64,000 nucleotides of DNA, from NCBI RefSeq assembly GCF_011742875.1, contig NZ_JAAQTL010000001.1:2480001-2544000 (forward strand). The letters are read 5' to 3'. The position numbers and the translations under genes are program-made. The DNA comes from Luteibacter yeojuensis. GTDB taxonomy: Bacteria > Pseudomonadota > Gammaproteobacteria > Xanthomonadales > Rhodanobacteraceae. Shown in pieces: positions 7,981 through 17,975 of the stretch; within the stretch, counting starts at the first letter, position 1; every line of letters begins with the position of its first letter. The notes beneath the pieces are model-generated. The model was not told the origin of the DNA. It did not search any database and worked only from the letters and a program-made list of their open reading frames with translations.

Positions 7981-10212
7981 ATGATGTCTGTTGTCCGCCG
8001 CGCGCTGGCCGTCCTCGCCAGCCTCGGCCTGTTCGCCGCCGCTCTTCCGGTCCTCGCCCAGGAGGACCAGGAGCTGCTGCCCGTCACCCAGGCCTTCCAC
8101 CTCACGACGGACGCCAGCCAGCCCGGCATCGTGAAACTCCACTGGCGCATCGCGCCGGACTACTACCTTTACCGCGGCCGGATCAAGATCGCCGCGGCCG
8201 ACCCGGCGGCCGTGAAGCTGGGCGAGCCGAGCCTTCCGGACGGCCTGAAGGAGCACGACGAGTACCTCGGCGACGTGGAGATCTACCACGGCGACATCCA
8301 GGCCAGCGTGTCCTACACCCTGGCCGACGCGTCGACGAAAACGCTGGCGCTGAACGTGCAGTACCAGGGTTGCCACGAGGTGGAGCCGAAGATCTGCTAC
8401 CCGCCGAACACCGAGCACCTGCAGCTCGCCATCGGCGGTCCGTCCATGATTCCGGCCGCCGCGCCAGCCACCCCGGCCGCGAATGCCGCCGCGCTGCTCG
8501 GCGCGCCGGCCGCGGCCTCGCCAGGCACCGACGCCCAGCCGCTACCGGCCGACCAGGCTTTCCGTTTCGAAGCACTGGTGAAGGACCGCGGCAACCTGCT
8601 CCTGCGCTGGACGATGCCGAAGGACTATTACCTCTACCGGGACAAGACGCAGATCGCCGTGACCTCGCCGGCCGGCGTGAGCGCCGGTGAGCCCGACTGG
8701 CCCAGCGGCACGGCCCATCACGACGAACACTTCGGCGACACGATCGTCTATTTCGACCAGGTGGAACTGCCCGTGCCGCTGGAGGGTGCCGCGAGCGCGA
8801 CGACCCTGGGGCTGGACGTGGCCTACCAGGGCTGTCTCGAGAACGGCATCTGCTACCCGGTGATGAAGCGCCACGTCGACATCGACCTTGCCGCGGGCAC
8901 CGCTTCCGTCGGCGCGGCGCAGGCATCGGAAGAGGCCGCGGCCCCCGCCGAGGTGGCGCCCACGCCGCCGCCAGCGGGCCTCGCGCCGGGCGGCGACGCG
9001 CCGGTCGGCTTCATCACGGCCATTGGCCTCGCGCTGCTCGGCGGCCTCGTGCTCAATCTCATGCCCTGCGTGCTGCCGGTGCTGTCGCTGAAGGCCATCA
9101 CCGTCCTCGAGAGCGGCGAGAGCCCGGCCGCCGCGCGCCGCCACGCGCTCTGGTACACGGCAGGCGTCCTGGTGGCCTTCGCCGCGCTCGGCCTCGTCAT
9201 CGTGGGCATCCGCGCGGCCGGGCACGGCATCCAGTGGGGCGCGCAGTTCCAGCAACCACTGGCGATCGGCCTGCTCGTCTACGTCATGCTCGCCGTGGGC
9301 CTGTCCATGTCAGGCGTGTTCGAGATCGGCGGCTCCCTCGGCAACGTCGGCAGCGGGCTGGCCGCCCGCTCGGGCCCGTCGGGCGATTTCTTCACCGGTG
9401 TGCTGGCCGTGGTCGTCGCCAGCCCCTGCACGGCGCCTTTCATGGGCTCGGCCATCGCCGTCGCCTTCGCGGCGCCCCTGACGGTGGCCTTCCTCATCTT
9501 CCTCGCGCTCGGCCTCGGACTTGCGTTGCCCTTCCTGGTCATGGGCTTCGTGCCGGCGGTCGCACGCCTGCTGCCGCGCCCGGGCCGCTGGATGGAGACG
9601 CTGAAGCAGGCGCTCGCCTTCCCGATGTACCTCACGGCGGTATGGCTGCTCTGGGTGCTGACGAAACAGCGCGGCGCGGATGCCGCCGCCCTCGTGCTGG
9701 CCGGCGGCGTGCTCCTGGCGATGGCGCTGTGGTGGTACGGCCGCAGCCGTGGCGGCCGCGTCCTGTCCTGGGCATTCACCGCCGTGCTGGCCATCGGGGC
9801 CGCCGCGGCACTGTGGACGGTGCACGGCCTGCCCGCGCCGTCGGCCGCCTCGGTGGCGACCGACGGCTCGGTGCCGTACTCCCCCGAGAAGCTCGCGGAA
9901 CTGCGCGGCGCGGGAACGCCGGTGCTGGTCGACATGACGGCCGACTGGTGCATCACGTGCAAGGCCAATGAAAAAGCCGTGCTCGACACGGATGCCTTCC
10001 GCACGCTGCTGAAGCGCACGGGCACCGTCTACATGAAAGGCGACTGGACCGACGTGAACGCGACCATCGGCGCGTTCCTCGAGCAGTATCACTCGGTGGG
10101 CGTGCCGCTCTACGTGGTGTACCCGAAGGGCGGCGGCGAGGGCACGAAGTTGTCCACCGTCCTCACCTACGACAGCGTCGAAAAGGCGCTCGAGGCCGCC
10201 GCTCACCCATGA
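7981..10212 (+). CDS. dsbD: Thiol:disulfide interchange protein DsbD with two N-terminal alpha domains
   Basis: The protein has 743 residues, long for DsbD. A signal peptide (about 1-27, ending VLA-Q) is followed by two copies of the periplasmic alpha domain. Copy 1 spans about 30-155, with QYQGC131...C139YPP. Copy 2 spans about 188-305, with AYQGC285LENGIC291YPV. Membrane segments follow, with the redox Cys pair in NLMPCVLP and ASPCTAPF, then a C-terminal thioredoxin domain with W-C657-I-T-C660. DsbD passes electrons from cytosolic thioredoxin to periplasmic DsbC, DsbG or cytochrome maturation partners. The spacing in copy 1 is C-x7-C against C-x5-C in copy 2 and in E. coli. It overlaps the next gene by ATGA. 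Confidence 0.93.
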   Translation: MMSVVRRALAVLASLGLFAAALPVLAQEDQELLPVTQAFHLTTDASQPGIVKLHWRIAPDYYLYRGRIKIAAADPAAVKLGEPSLPDGLKEHDEYLGDVEIYHGDIQASVSYTLADASTKTLALNVQYQGCHEVEPKICYPPNTEHLQLAIGGPSMIPAAAPATPAANAAALLGAPAAASPGTDAQPLPADQAFRFEALVKDRGNLLLRWTMPKDYYLYRDKTQIAVTSPAGVSAGEPDWPSGTAHHDEHFGDTIVYFDQVELPVPLEGAASATTLGLDVAYQGCLENGICYPVMKRHVDIDLAAGTASVGAAQASEEAAAPAEVAPTPPPAGLAPGGDAPVGFITAIGLALLGGLVLNLMPCVLPVLSLKAITVLESGESPAAARRHALWYTAGVLVAFAALGLVIVGIRAAGHGIQWGAQFQQPLAIGLLVYVMLAVGLSMSGVFEIGGSLGNVGSGLAARSGPSGDFFTGVLAVVVASPCTAPFMGSAIAVAFAAPLTVAFLIFLALGLGLALPFLVMGFVPAVARLLPRPGRWMETLKQALAFPMYLTAVWLLWVLTKQRGADAAALVLAGGVLLAMALWWYGRSRGGRVLSWAFTAVLAIGAAAALWTVHGLPAPSAASVATDGSVPYSPEKLAELRGAGTPVLVDMTADWCITCKANEKAVLDTDAFRTLLKRTGTVYMKGDWTDVNATIGAFLEQYHSVGVPLYVVYPKGGGEGTKLSTVLTYDSVEKALEAAAHP

Positions 10213-10748
10213 TCCGCGGTCCGACGTTCTGGATCGTGGCGCTGGCCATCGCGGCCGCGGCGACGGGGCTCTACCTGGAGCACCGCCGCCTCCATCCGCC
10301 GCCTCCGCAGGGCCTCATCGTCGCCGACGTGGGCGGTCCGCCGCCCGCGGCCACGTTCCTTAGCGTCGACGGCAAGCCGCGCCAGCTCTCGGACTGGCGC
10401 GGCAAACGCGTGCTGCTGAACTTCTGGGCCACCTGGTGTGCGCCGTGCCGCCGCGAGATGCCACTCCTCAGCGAGAACGCGGCGCGCTACCGCGCGCGCA
10501 ACGTGGCCATCGTGGGCGTGGCCGAGGACACCGCGGTCGCCGTGCGCGGCTACCTTGCCGAAAAGCCGGTGGACTACCCGATCCTGCTCGCCGACACCGA
10601 TGCGCCGGGCGGTTCGCTCTCCTTCGGCAACACGCGCCGGGTGCTTCCCTACAGCGTCCTGATCGGCGAGGACGGGCGTATCCTGCGGCAGAAACTCGGC
10701 ACCTTCAGCCAGGCCGAACTCGACGAATGGCTGGCCCCCGAACGATGA
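10209..10748 (+). CDS. Membrane-anchored TlpA/ResA-like thioredoxin
   Basis: The product is 179 residues. An uncleaved N-terminal anchor (7-23) precedes a periplasmic AhpC/TSA-type thioredoxin domain with NFWATWC77APC80RREMP and a cis-Pro in RVLPYSVLI. TlpA/ResA proteins reduce cysteines of apocytochrome c or of copper carriers and receive electrons from DsbD-type transporters. The ATGA overlap with dsbD upstream supports that partnership. It also overlaps the next gene by ATGA. The exact substrate is unknown. Confidence 0.85.
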   Translation: MIRGPTFWIVALAIAAAATGLYLEHRRLHPPPPQGLIVADVGGPPPAATFLSVDGKPRQLSDWRGKRVLLNFWATWCAPCRREMPLLSENAARYRARNVAIVGVAEDTAVAVRGYLAEKPVDYPILLADTDAPGGSLSFGNTRRVLPYSVLIGEDGRILRQKLGTFSQAELDEWLAPER

Positions 10749-11311
10749 ACGACCCGCTCATGGACGCCCTCCCCTCGCCCGATGAAGCGATCGAAGCCAC
10801 CCGCCTCTGGCTCGAGCGCGCCGTGATCGGCCTCAACCTGTGCCCCTTCGCCAAGGCGGTGCAGCGCAAGGGCCAGATCCGCTACGTGGTCAGCGACGCG
10901 ACCCAGCCGCTGCAACTGCATGCGGACCTGGTCCGCGAGCTGGAGCGACTGCGCGACACGGATGCGGAGACGATCGACACGACCCTGCTGATCCACCCGG
11001 GCGTGCTCGGCGACTTCATCGACTTCAACGAATTCCTCGAGGTGGCCGATGCGGCGGTCGCCGACCTGCACCTGGAGGGCGAGATCCAGGTCGCCAGCTT
11101 CCATCCCGATTTCCAGTTCGAGGGCACGGCCGCCGACGACATCACCAACTACACGAACCGCTCGCCCTACCCCACGCTGCACCTGCTCCGCGAGGCCAGC
11201 ATCGATCGCGCCGTGGCAGCCTTCCCCGATGCCTCGGCGATCTTCGAGACGAACATGGAGACGCTGGAGAAGCTGGGGCACGAGGGTTGGCGGAAGCTGT
11301 TTTCCTTGTAG
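10745..11311 (+). CDS. DUF1415 family protein
   Basis: The product is 188 residues. GLNLCPFAKAV near residue 32 and the conserved SFHPDFQFEGT and NRSPYPTLHLLRE stretches identify the DUF1415 family. The function is unknown; the conserved Cys in LCPFAK suggests metal or redox use. Overlap with the thioredoxin gene makes it the third gene of a dsbD operon. Its TAG stop lies inside the first arm of a REP pair. Confidence 0.85.
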   Translation: MNDPLMDALPSPDEAIEATRLWLERAVIGLNLCPFAKAVQRKGQIRYVVSDATQPLQLHADLVRELERLRDTDAETIDTTLLIHPGVLGDFIDFNEFLEVADAAVADLHLEGEIQVASFHPDFQFEGTAADDITNYTNRSPYPTLHLLREASIDRAVAAFPDASAIFETNMETLEKLGHEGWRKLFSL

Positions 11312-11391
11312 GAGCCGCTATGGCGGCGAGGGGAACATGCCTCGCCGCTTCATCGCCCCGTTGGCTTCTCGCCGCTCTGGCGGCTCTCACA
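11308..11391. repeat. REP pair (inverted) after the DUF1415 gene
   Basis: GTAGGAGCCGCTATGGCGGC and, about 60 bp later, TTCTCGCCGCTCTGGCGGCTC in inverse orientation form a REPIN-like pair. The head tetranucleotide GTAG supplies the stop codon of the DUF1415 gene. The gap 11392-11536 to aroQ shows no other gene. Confidence 0.75.
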
Positions 11392-11536
11392 GTTTTTGTT
11401 GAAACCATACGGCGCCGTGTGGAAAGTCACGATCTCCAGCGAACTGCGTCGAACTCCACCGAACTGGACAACACCAGGCGACAGGCGCACACTGCGCGGC
11501 GTGCCGGGGGAGCCGGCCCCAGTCATAAGGTGAACA

Positions 11537-11986
11537 GTGGCCAGGATCCTTGTCCTGCACGGACCCAACCTCAATCTTCTTGGCGTGCGCGAACCTTCCG
11601 TCTACGGCCATGAAACCCTGGCCGATATCAACGCGTCGCTCCAGGCCCGTGCCCAGGCGGCCGGCCACGACCTCGGCTGGTTCCAGTCGAACGCCGAGCA
11701 CGAGCTGATTGGGCGTATCCACCAGGCCCGCGACGAAGGCACGGCGTGGATCCTGATCAACCCCGCGGCGTTCACGCACACCTCGGTCGCGCTGCGCGAT
11801 GCGCTCGCCGGCGTGGCCATCCCGTTCATCGAGATCCACCTGTCGAACCCGCACGCGCGCGAGCCGTTCCGCCACCACTCCTACGTGTCGGACATCGCGA
11901 CCGGCACGATCTGCGGATTCGGCGGCGACAGCTACCGCCTGGCACTGGAAGCCGCCCTGCTCCGCCTCGCCGTCCCGGCGGCCTGA
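11537..11986 (+). CDS. aroQ: Type II 3-dehydroquinate dehydratase
   Basis: The 149-residue protein has [18 protein letters not shown] with the catalytic Tyr, [16 protein letters not shown] and the [17 protein letters not shown] loop with the catalytic His. It is a dodecameric type II DHQase of the shikimate pathway, converting 3-dehydroquinate to 3-dehydroshikimate. The start is GTG, with AAGGTG just upstream. It precedes accB-accC, the common proteobacterial order. Confidence 0.96.
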   Translation: MARILVLHGPNLNLLGVREPSVYGHETLADINASLQARAQAAGHDLGWFQSNAEHELIGRIHQARDEGTAWILINPAAFTHTSVALRDALAGVAIPFIEIHLSNPHAREPFRHHSYVSDIATGTICGFGGDSYRLALEAALLRLAVPAA

Positions 11987-12042
11987 ATACCCTTTCGCGG
12001 CGCGCCCGGCGCGCCCGCTTCAACCACCAGAAGGTTTGTCCC

Positions 12043-12507
12043 ATGGACCTGCGCAAGATCAAGAAGCTCATCGACCTGCTCGAGGAATCGAACCTCGCCG
12101 AGCTGGAAATCAAGGAAGGCGAGGAAGTGGTCCGCCTCTCGCGCGTGCCCAAGGGTGGCGTCGCCGTCGCCGCGCCCCAGGTCATGGCCGCCCCCGTGGC
12201 TGCCGCGCCGGTCGCCGTGGCCGCTGCCGCCCCGACCCCGACCCCGGCCGCCGCCGAGCCCAGCCTGCCGGCCGGCCACGTGGTGAAGGCGCCGATGGTC
12301 GGTACCTTCTATGCCGCCTCGACCCCGGGCGCGCCGGCCTTCGCCAGCGTGGGCCAGCAGGTCAAGGCCGGCGAGACGCTGGGCATCATCGAAGCCATGA
12401 AGATGTTCAACCAGATCGAAGCCGACGTGGCCGGCACGGTCGTCGCCATCATGGTCGAGAACGGCCAGCCGGTGGAATTCGACGAACCGATGTTCGTCAT
12501 CGCCTGA
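12043..12507 (+). CDS. accB: Biotin carboxyl carrier protein of acetyl-CoA carboxylase
   Basis: The 154-residue protein has a flexible Ala/Pro linker (about 45-80) and a biotinyl domain ending in [17 protein letters not shown]; Lys in E-A-M-K-M is the biotinylation site. It carries carboxybiotin between AccC and AccAD in the first step of fatty-acid synthesis. It is followed after 11 bp by accC. Confidence 0.97.
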   Translation: MDLRKIKKLIDLLEESNLAELEIKEGEEVVRLSRVPKGGVAVAAPQVMAAPVAAAPVAVAAAAPTPTPAAAEPSLPAGHVVKAPMVGTFYAASTPGAPAFASVGQQVKAGETLGIIEAMKMFNQIEADVAGTVVAIMVENGQPVEFDEPMFVIA

Positions 12508-12518
12508 GGTCACAACGC

Positions 12519-13883
12519 ATGCTCGAAAAGGTCGTCATAGCCAATCGCGGCGAAATCGCGCTGCGGGTGCTGCGCGCGTGCCACGCGCTCGGCATCAAGA
12601 CGGTCGCGGTGCATTCCACCGTCGATCGCAATCTCAAGCACGTCGGCCTGGCCGACGAATCGGTATGCATCGGCCCGGGTCCGTCGGCCGAAAGCTACCT
12701 CAACATTCCCGCGATCATCGCCGCGGCGGAGATCACCGACGCCGGCGCCATCCACCCGGGATACGGCTTCCTGTCGGAGAACGCCAACTTCGCCGAACAG
12801 GTGGAGAAGTCCGGCTTCGTGTTCATCGGCCCCACGGCCGACGTGATTCGCCTGATGGGCGACAAGGTCGAGGCCATCCGCGCCATGAAGGCCGCCGGCG
12901 TGCCGTGCGTGCCGGGCTCGGGCGGTCCGCTCGGCGACGACGTGGACGAGAACATCCGCATCGCGCGCGAGATCGGCTACCCGGTCATCATCAAGGCCGC
13001 GGGCGGCGGCGGCGGCCGCGGCATGCGTGTCGTGCGCACCGAGGCCCACCTCGCGAACTCCATCGTGATGACCAAGCAGGAAGCCAAGGCGGCTTTCAGC
13101 AACGATCAGGTCTACATGGAGAAGTTCCTGGAGAATCCGCGCCACGTGGAAATCCAGGTGCTCGCCGACGGCCAGGGCAACGCCATCCACCTCGGCGAAC
13201 GCGACTGCTCCATGCAGCGCCGTCACCAGAAGGTGGTGGAAGAAGCCCCGGCGCCGGGCATCACGCCGGAGTTGCGCGAGCAGATCGGCAAGGTCTGCGT
13301 CGACGCGTGCATCCGCATCGGTTACCGCGGCGCGGGCACGTTCGAATTCCTGTTCGAGAACGGCCGCTTCTATTTCATCGAGATGAACACCCGCATCCAG
13401 GTGGAGCATCCGGTGACGGAACTGGTGACGGGCATCGACCTGGTTCGCGAGCAGCTGCTGATCGCCAGCGGCCACAAGCTCTCGATTCGCCAGGAAGACA
13501 TCGTGCTCACCGGCCACGCCATCGAGTGCCGCGTGAACGCGGAAGATCCGGACACCTTCATGCCGAGCCCCGGCACGGTGAAGCGTTTCGAAGCCCCGGG
13601 CGGCCCCGGTGTGCGCGTGGACACGCACCTGTACGACGGCTACCGGATCCCGCCGAACTACGACTCGATGATCGGCAAGATCATCGTGCATGGTCCGGAT
13701 CGCGCCACCGCCATCGCACGCATGCGCATGGCCCTGACCGAGACGGTGATCGAAGGCGTGAAGTGCAACATTCCGCTGCAGCAGCGGATCATGGCCGACG
13801 TCGGCTTCCAGCAGGGTGGGCAGAACATCCACTACCTGGAGAAGCGGATGGCTGAGCAGAAGGAAACGCCGCCGGCGGTTTAA
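12519..13883 (+). CDS. accC: Biotin carboxylase subunit of acetyl-CoA carboxylase
   Basis: The 454-residue protein starts [20 protein letters not shown], with GAGGT seven bases upstream. It contains the ATP-grasp glycine loop [13 protein letters not shown], the [11 protein letters not shown] motif and [18 protein letters not shown] with catalytic residues. It uses ATP and bicarbonate to carboxylate biotin on AccB. Transcription runs into the REP pair at 13891. Confidence 0.98.
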   Translation: MLEKVVIANRGEIALRVLRACHALGIKTVAVHSTVDRNLKHVGLADESVCIGPGPSAESYLNIPAIIAAAEITDAGAIHPGYGFLSENANFAEQVEKSGFVFIGPTADVIRLMGDKVEAIRAMKAAGVPCVPGSGGPLGDDVDENIRIAREIGYPVIIKAAGGGGGRGMRVVRTEAHLANSIVMTKQEAKAAFSNDQVYMEKFLENPRHVEIQVLADGQGNAIHLGERDCSMQRRHQKVVEEAPAPGITPELREQIGKVCVDACIRIGYRGAGTFEFLFENGRFYFIEMNTRIQVEHPVTELVTGIDLVREQLLIASGHKLSIRQEDIVLTGHAIECRVNAEDPDTFMPSPGTVKRFEAPGGPGVRVDTHLYDGYRIPPNYDSMIGKIIVHGPDRATAIARMRMALTETVIEGVKCNIPLQQRIMADVGFQQGGQNIHYLEKRMAEQKETPPAV

Positions 13884-13890
13884 AGCTTGG

Positions 13891-13972
13891 TGTGGGAGCC
13901 GCTTCAGCGGCGATGGGTGCTCGCGGCAGGCTTGCCCGCTGCCGCGGGATCGCCGCTGAAGCGGCTCCCACA
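13891..13972. repeat. REP pair between convergent accC and prmA
   Basis: TGTGGGAGCCGCTTCAGCGG and CCGCTGAAGCGGCTCCCACA are exact complements about 40 bp apart, able to form one long stem. This copy has GTGG where others have GTAG. Its position between convergent genes suggests it also works as a two-way terminator. Confidence 0.8.
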
Positions 13973-13975
13973 AAG

Positions 13976-14878
13976 TTACCGAGTACTACGATAGCCGCTG
14001 ATGCGTACCCAGTCTTCCAGCCTGCGCACTTCCAGCCCTTCGAACCACACGGCGTAACGGAGCAGCAGTTCCTCGTGCTGGCCGAAGAGGATGCCCGACA
14101 GCGCAAACGGCGCACCGGGTTTCACCGCGGCGGCGAACGTCGGGGCAAGCTCGCCGAGCGGACCGGCGAGGATGTTCGCCACGAGTACGTCGGCGAGCGC
14201 CGCCGGTGCCTCGCCAGGCAGATAGACGTCCAGATCGCCGGCCACGCCGTTGCGTTCGGCGTTGTCGCGCGACGCCAGCAAGGCCTGCGGATCGTTGTCG
14301 ATGCCCACGGCCATCGCCGCGCCCAGCTTCAACGCAGCGATGGCGAGGATGCCCGAGCCACAGCCGTAATCCAGCACGTGCTTGCCCGCCAGCTGCTGGC
14401 CGTCCAGCCACTCCAGGCACATCGCCGTGGTCGGATGCGTGCCGGTGCCGAACGCGAGGCCGGGGTCCAGGCGCACCACGACGATATCGCCGTCGGCCGG
14501 TGGCTCGATGTTCCACGGATACACCCACAGGCGGCGTCCGAACGGCATCGGCTTGAACTGGTCCATCCAGGCGCGTTCCCAATCCTGGTCGTCCACCACG
14601 CGCCATACGATCTGCGCGGGTTCGATGAAGGGCAGGTCGTCGGCGATGGCCGCGGTGAGACCCCGCTTGTCCGCGTCGGCATCGAAGAGCGCGTTCAGCA
14701 CGATCTGGTTCCACAGCGGGATCTCGCCCACGCCGGGCTCGAAGATCGCCTCCTCGTCGGGGGTCTCGGCGTCGGCATCCTGCAACGTGATCGAGAGGGC
14801 GCCGAGATCCTCGAGCGCGGCTTCGACACGCGGCTGCTCGGCGGCGCGGATCGTCAGGGAAAGTTCGAGCCAGGGCAT
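13976..14878 (-). CDS. prmA: Ribosomal protein L11 methyltransferase
   Basis: The 300-residue protein has GLAFGTGTHPTTAMCLEWLD and the SAM motif VLDYGCGSGILAIAALKLG, then VANILAGPL, all classic PrmA. The N-terminal ~60 residues form the L11-recognition domain. It trimethylates amino groups of ribosomal protein L11. It is divergent from the DUF3426 gene and ends four bases from the REP pair. Confidence 0.96.
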   Translation of the reverse strand: MPWLELSLTIRAAEQPRVEAALEDLGALSITLQDADAETPDEEAIFEPGVGEIPLWNQIVLNALFDADADKRGLTAAIADDLPFIEPAQIVWRVVDDQDWERAWMDQFKPMPFGRRLWVYPWNIEPPADGDIVVVRLDPGLAFGTGTHPTTAMCLEWLDGQQLAGKHVLDYGCGSGILAIAALKLGAAMAVGIDNDPQALLASRDNAERNGVAGDLDVYLPGEAPAALADVLVANILAGPLGELAPTFAAAVKPGAPFALSGILFGQHEELLLRYAVWFEGLEVRRLEDWVRISGYRSTR

Positions 14879-14956
14879 CGTGGGGCCAGTGCGAGGGACG
14901 GGCCCACGATTCTACCGGGGTGCGCACGGACGCGGCGCGGCCGTTATGATCGGGCG

Positions 14957-15778
14957 ATGTATACGCAGTGCCCAGAGTGCCTCACGGTCTACAAGCTGGA
15001 AGCGGAACTCCTCGTTCCCGCCTGCGGCTGCCTGCGCTGCTGCCATTGCGACGCCGTCTTCAACGCCCTGGGCACCCTGGCCACGCACCTGCCGCCGGAG
15101 CCGTTCACGCGGCTGGCCGAACATGCGCTCGACCAGGAGCCGCCCATGGCCGATGTGGCGGTGTTCCGCCCCCGCCCGGCCGTCGAGGCGGCGGCGGAGC
15201 CGGTGGAGGCGGTCCCGACCGCCGACGACAGCGTCGCCGTCGAGGAACCGGGTGAGGATTTCTCGCAACTCACGTTCACCCCACGCTTCGCCAAGCCGCG
15301 CCGACGGTCCTGGCGCACGGCGGCATGGGTCGCGGTATGCACGGTGCTCGTGATCGGCCTCGGCGCGCAGCTCGCCTGGGCGAAGCGCGACGTGCTCATC
15401 GCCGACCCCACGGTCGGACCGCTGATCGAGACCGGCTGCGCCGCCATCGGTTGCCGTCTTCCGCTGGTGTCCGCACCCGCGCGTCTGCGCCTTCTCGCCC
15501 GCGACGTCGAGCAGCATCCATCGGTCAGGGACGGCCTCCTGATCACCGCGAGCGTGCACAACGATGCCGCGTTCGCGCAGCCGTATCCGATCGTGACGAT
15601 CGTGCTTTCCGATACGAACGGCCAACGCCTAGCGATGCGTCGCTTCCAGCCGGAAGACTATGTAGGCGACGCCGCCACGCGCGCACGCGGTCTTGCCGGC
15701 GGCGCGACGACGGCGATGGTCTTCGAAGTGCAAGACCCGGGCCAGCGCGCGGTCGCTTTCGCATTCAGCTTCGACTGA
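14957..15778 (+). CDS. Zinc-ribbon and DUF3426 membrane protein
   Basis: The 273-residue product opens with MYTQCPECLTVYKLE, a CxxC zinc half-site; the second half is Cys-rich (CGCLRCCHC, 23-31). An acidic linker precedes one membrane segment (about 121-140). The rest is a DUF3426 beta domain. The function is unknown; members are membrane proteins with a cytosolic zinc ribbon and are often found beside prmA, as here. TATGAT at 14945-14950 ends six bases before the ATG and no Shine-Dalgarno is visible, so the mRNA may be leaderless. Confidence 0.85.
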   Translation: MYTQCPECLTVYKLEAELLVPACGCLRCCHCDAVFNALGTLATHLPPEPFTRLAEHALDQEPPMADVAVFRPRPAVEAAAEPVEAVPTADDSVAVEEPGEDFSQLTFTPRFAKPRRRSWRTAAWVAVCTVLVIGLGAQLAWAKRDVLIADPTVGPLIETGCAAIGCRLPLVSAPARLRLLARDVEQHPSVRDGLLITASVHNDAAFAQPYPIVTIVLSDTNGQRLAMRRFQPEDYVGDAATRARGLAGGATTAMVFEVQDPGQRAVAFAFSFD

Positions 15779-15953
15779 ACCGTTCGAAAAATTTTCTTTT
15801 TGCAAGCCTGCACTTCATCGTCCGGGGCGAGTACACTCGGTTCCCTTCGCGACTGTCGACCACCCCGGCGAGGTGTGTCCAGGCCGCAATCCAAGCGACG
15901 ATACGACAAGAACCGACCGGGGCTCCGCGCTCCGGCCTGCAGAGGGGAATGCC

Positions 15954-16235
15954 TTGAACGCTGTGAGACTGACTGCCGAGGCCGCCGCCAACGAGACCTC
16001 CATGCAGAGCGCCCTCAGCGAATGCGTCAGCCGCACGGTACGTCGTTACCTGGCCGACATCGGCGACACGGAGTTCGGCGAAGGCCTGCATGCCCTCGTC
16101 ATCCGCGAAGTCGAAGGCCCCCTCCTCCGCGAAGTGCTCGCCTTCCATGAAGGCAACCAGAGCCGCGCCGCCGCCGCGCTCGGCATCAATCGCGCGACCC
16201 TGCGCAAGAAGCTCGCGGCCCACGGCATCTCCTGA
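15954..16235 (+). CDS. fis: DNA-binding protein Fis
   Basis: From a TTG at 15954 (AGAGGGGA five bases upstream) the product is 93 residues. The C-terminal helix-turn-helix [20 protein letters not shown] is the Fis/NtrC-C-terminal signature. Fis is a growth-phase nucleoid protein that bends DNA and activates rRNA promoters. A GTG nine bases downstream is an alternative start. A TATAAT box at 16261 shows that purH behind it has its own promoter. Confidence 0.92.
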   Translation: MNAVRLTAEAAANETSMQSALSECVSRTVRRYLADIGDTEFGEGLHALVIREVEGPLLREVLAFHEGNQSRAAAALGINRATLRKKLAAHGIS

Positions 16236-16293
16236 AGGCGCCGCCTCGCGGCCGGACGGCTATAATGGCGCGTTTTCGACCCCGGAAGCGCCC

Positions 16294-17883
16294 ATGCCCA
16301 CGCCCGATCTCGTCCCCGTCCGCCGCGCGCTCGTCAGCGTCTCCGACAAGCAGGGCCTGACCGACCTCGCCCGGCGCCTCGTCGCCGCGAACGTCGAAAT
16401 CCTTTCCACCGGTGGCTCGGCCAAGGCGCTGCGCGAGGCCGGCATCGCCGTGCGCGACGTCGGCGACCTCACCGGCTTCCCCGAAATCATGGACGGCCGC
16501 GTGAAGACGCTGCACCCCCGTGTACACGGGGGCCTGCTGGGCCGGCGCGGCACCGACGATGCGGTGATGGCCGAACACGGCATCGTTCCCATCGACCTGC
16601 TCGTGCTGAACCTCTACCCGTTCGAGCGCACCGTCGCCGATCCGGCATGCACGCTGGAAGACGCCATCGAGAACATCGACATCGGCGGCCCGGCGATGCT
16701 CCGCGCCGCGGCGAAGAACTGGAACGACGTAGGCGTGCTCACCGATCCCGCGCAGTACGACGATGCGCTCGCCGAGATCGAGTCGAAGGGCGGTCTCTCG
16801 CGCGCCACGCGCTTCCGCCTCTCGGTCGCCGCGTTCAATCGCGTCTCCGATTACGACGGCGCCATCAGCGACTACCTCTCGGGCCTCAGCCTCGACGAGT
16901 CGCATACCGCCATCGCCGGGCGCGCCGAATTCCCGGCCCAGTCCAACGGCCGCTTCGTGAAGGTGATGGACCTCCGCTACGGTGAAAACCCCCACCAGGC
17001 CGGCGCGTTCTACCGCGACCTCTACCCCGCGCCCGGCACGCTCGCGACCTTCCGCCAGTTGCAGGGCAAGGAGCTCTCCTTCAACAACATCGCCGATGCC
17101 GACGCGGCGTGGGAATGCGTGCGCCAGTTCGATGCGCCGGCCTGCGTGATCGTGAAGCATGCGAATCCGTGCGGCGTGGCCGTCGCCGCCGATCCGCTGG
17201 CCGCCTACGAACTCGCGTACGCGACCGATCCCACCTCGGCCTTCGGCGGCATCATCGCCTTCAACCGTCCGCTAGACGCGGAAACGGCCAAAACGATCCT
17301 GAAGCGCCAGTTCGTCGAGGTGCTGATCGCGCCACGGGTCGACGACGGCGCCGTGGCGGAAGCCGCGAAGAAGGCCAATGTGCGGGTGCTCGAGATCCCT
17401 GAGGGCGAGGGCCACAACACGCACGACGTGAAGCGCGTGGGCTCGGGCCTGCTCGTGCAGACCGCCGACAACCGGCAGGTACGGCGCGACGAACTGAAGG
17501 TCGTCAGCAAGCGCCAGCCGACGCCGACCGAACTCGACGACCTGCTGTTCGCCTGGCGCGTCGCGAAGATGGTGAAATCCAACGCCATCGTCTACGCGAA
17601 GGACAACCGCACCGTCGGCATCGGCGCCGGTCAGATGAGCCGCGTGGTCAGCGCGAAGATCGCAGGCCTCAAGGCGGAGGAAGCGGGCCTGGCGGTGCCG
17701 GGCAGCGCGATGGCGTCGGACGCCTTCTTCCCGTTCCGCGACGGCATCGACGCCGCCGCCGCGGCAGGCATCCGCGCCGTGATCCAGCCCGGCGGCTCGA
17801 TGCGCGACAATGAAGTGATCGCCGCGGCCGACGAGCAGGACATGGCGATGGTCTTCACGGGCATCCGCCACTTCCGCCACTGA
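16294..17883 (+). CDS. purH: Bifunctional AICAR transformylase / IMP cyclohydrolase
   Basis: The 529-residue product has the MGS-like cyclohydrolase domain ([49 protein letters not shown]), then the transformylase domain with [11 protein letters not shown] and the [15 protein letters not shown] loop. It performs the last two steps of IMP synthesis. TATAAT at 16261-16266 probably is its -10 element. Confidence 0.97.
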   Translation: MPTPDLVPVRRALVSVSDKQGLTDLARRLVAANVEILSTGGSAKALREAGIAVRDVGDLTGFPEIMDGRVKTLHPRVHGGLLGRRGTDDAVMAEHGIVPIDLLVLNLYPFERTVADPACTLEDAIENIDIGGPAMLRAAAKNWNDVGVLTDPAQYDDALAEIESKGGLSRATRFRLSVAAFNRVSDYDGAISDYLSGLSLDESHTAIAGRAEFPAQSNGRFVKVMDLRYGENPHQAGAFYRDLYPAPGTLATFRQLQGKELSFNNIADADAAWECVRQFDAPACVIVKHANPCGVAVAADPLAAYELAYATDPTSAFGGIIAFNRPLDAETAKTILKRQFVEVLIAPRVDDGAVAEAAKKANVRVLEIPEGEGHNTHDVKRVGSGLLVQTADNRQVRRDELKVVSKRQPTPTELDDLLFAWRVAKMVKSNAIVYAKDNRTVGIGAGQMSRVVSAKIAGLKAEEAGLAVPGSAMASDAFFPFRDGIDAAAAAGIRAVIQPGGSMRDNEVIAAADEQDMAMVFTGIRHFRH

Positions 17884-17891
17884 AACAACCA

Positions 17892-17975
17892 TGTGGGAGC
17901 CGCCATGGCGGCGAGAAGCCCACGGAGCAATGAAGCGGCGAGGCAAGGTTTCCTCGCCGCTATAGCGGCTCCTGC
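17892..17975. repeat. REP pair between convergent purH and the sodium symporter gene
   Basis: TGTGGGAGCCGCCATGGCGGC and GCCGCTATAGCGGCTCCTGCA lie in inverse orientation about 42 bp apart. The second arm overlaps the coding end of the transporter gene and supplies its last codons and TAG stop. Confidence 0.75.
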
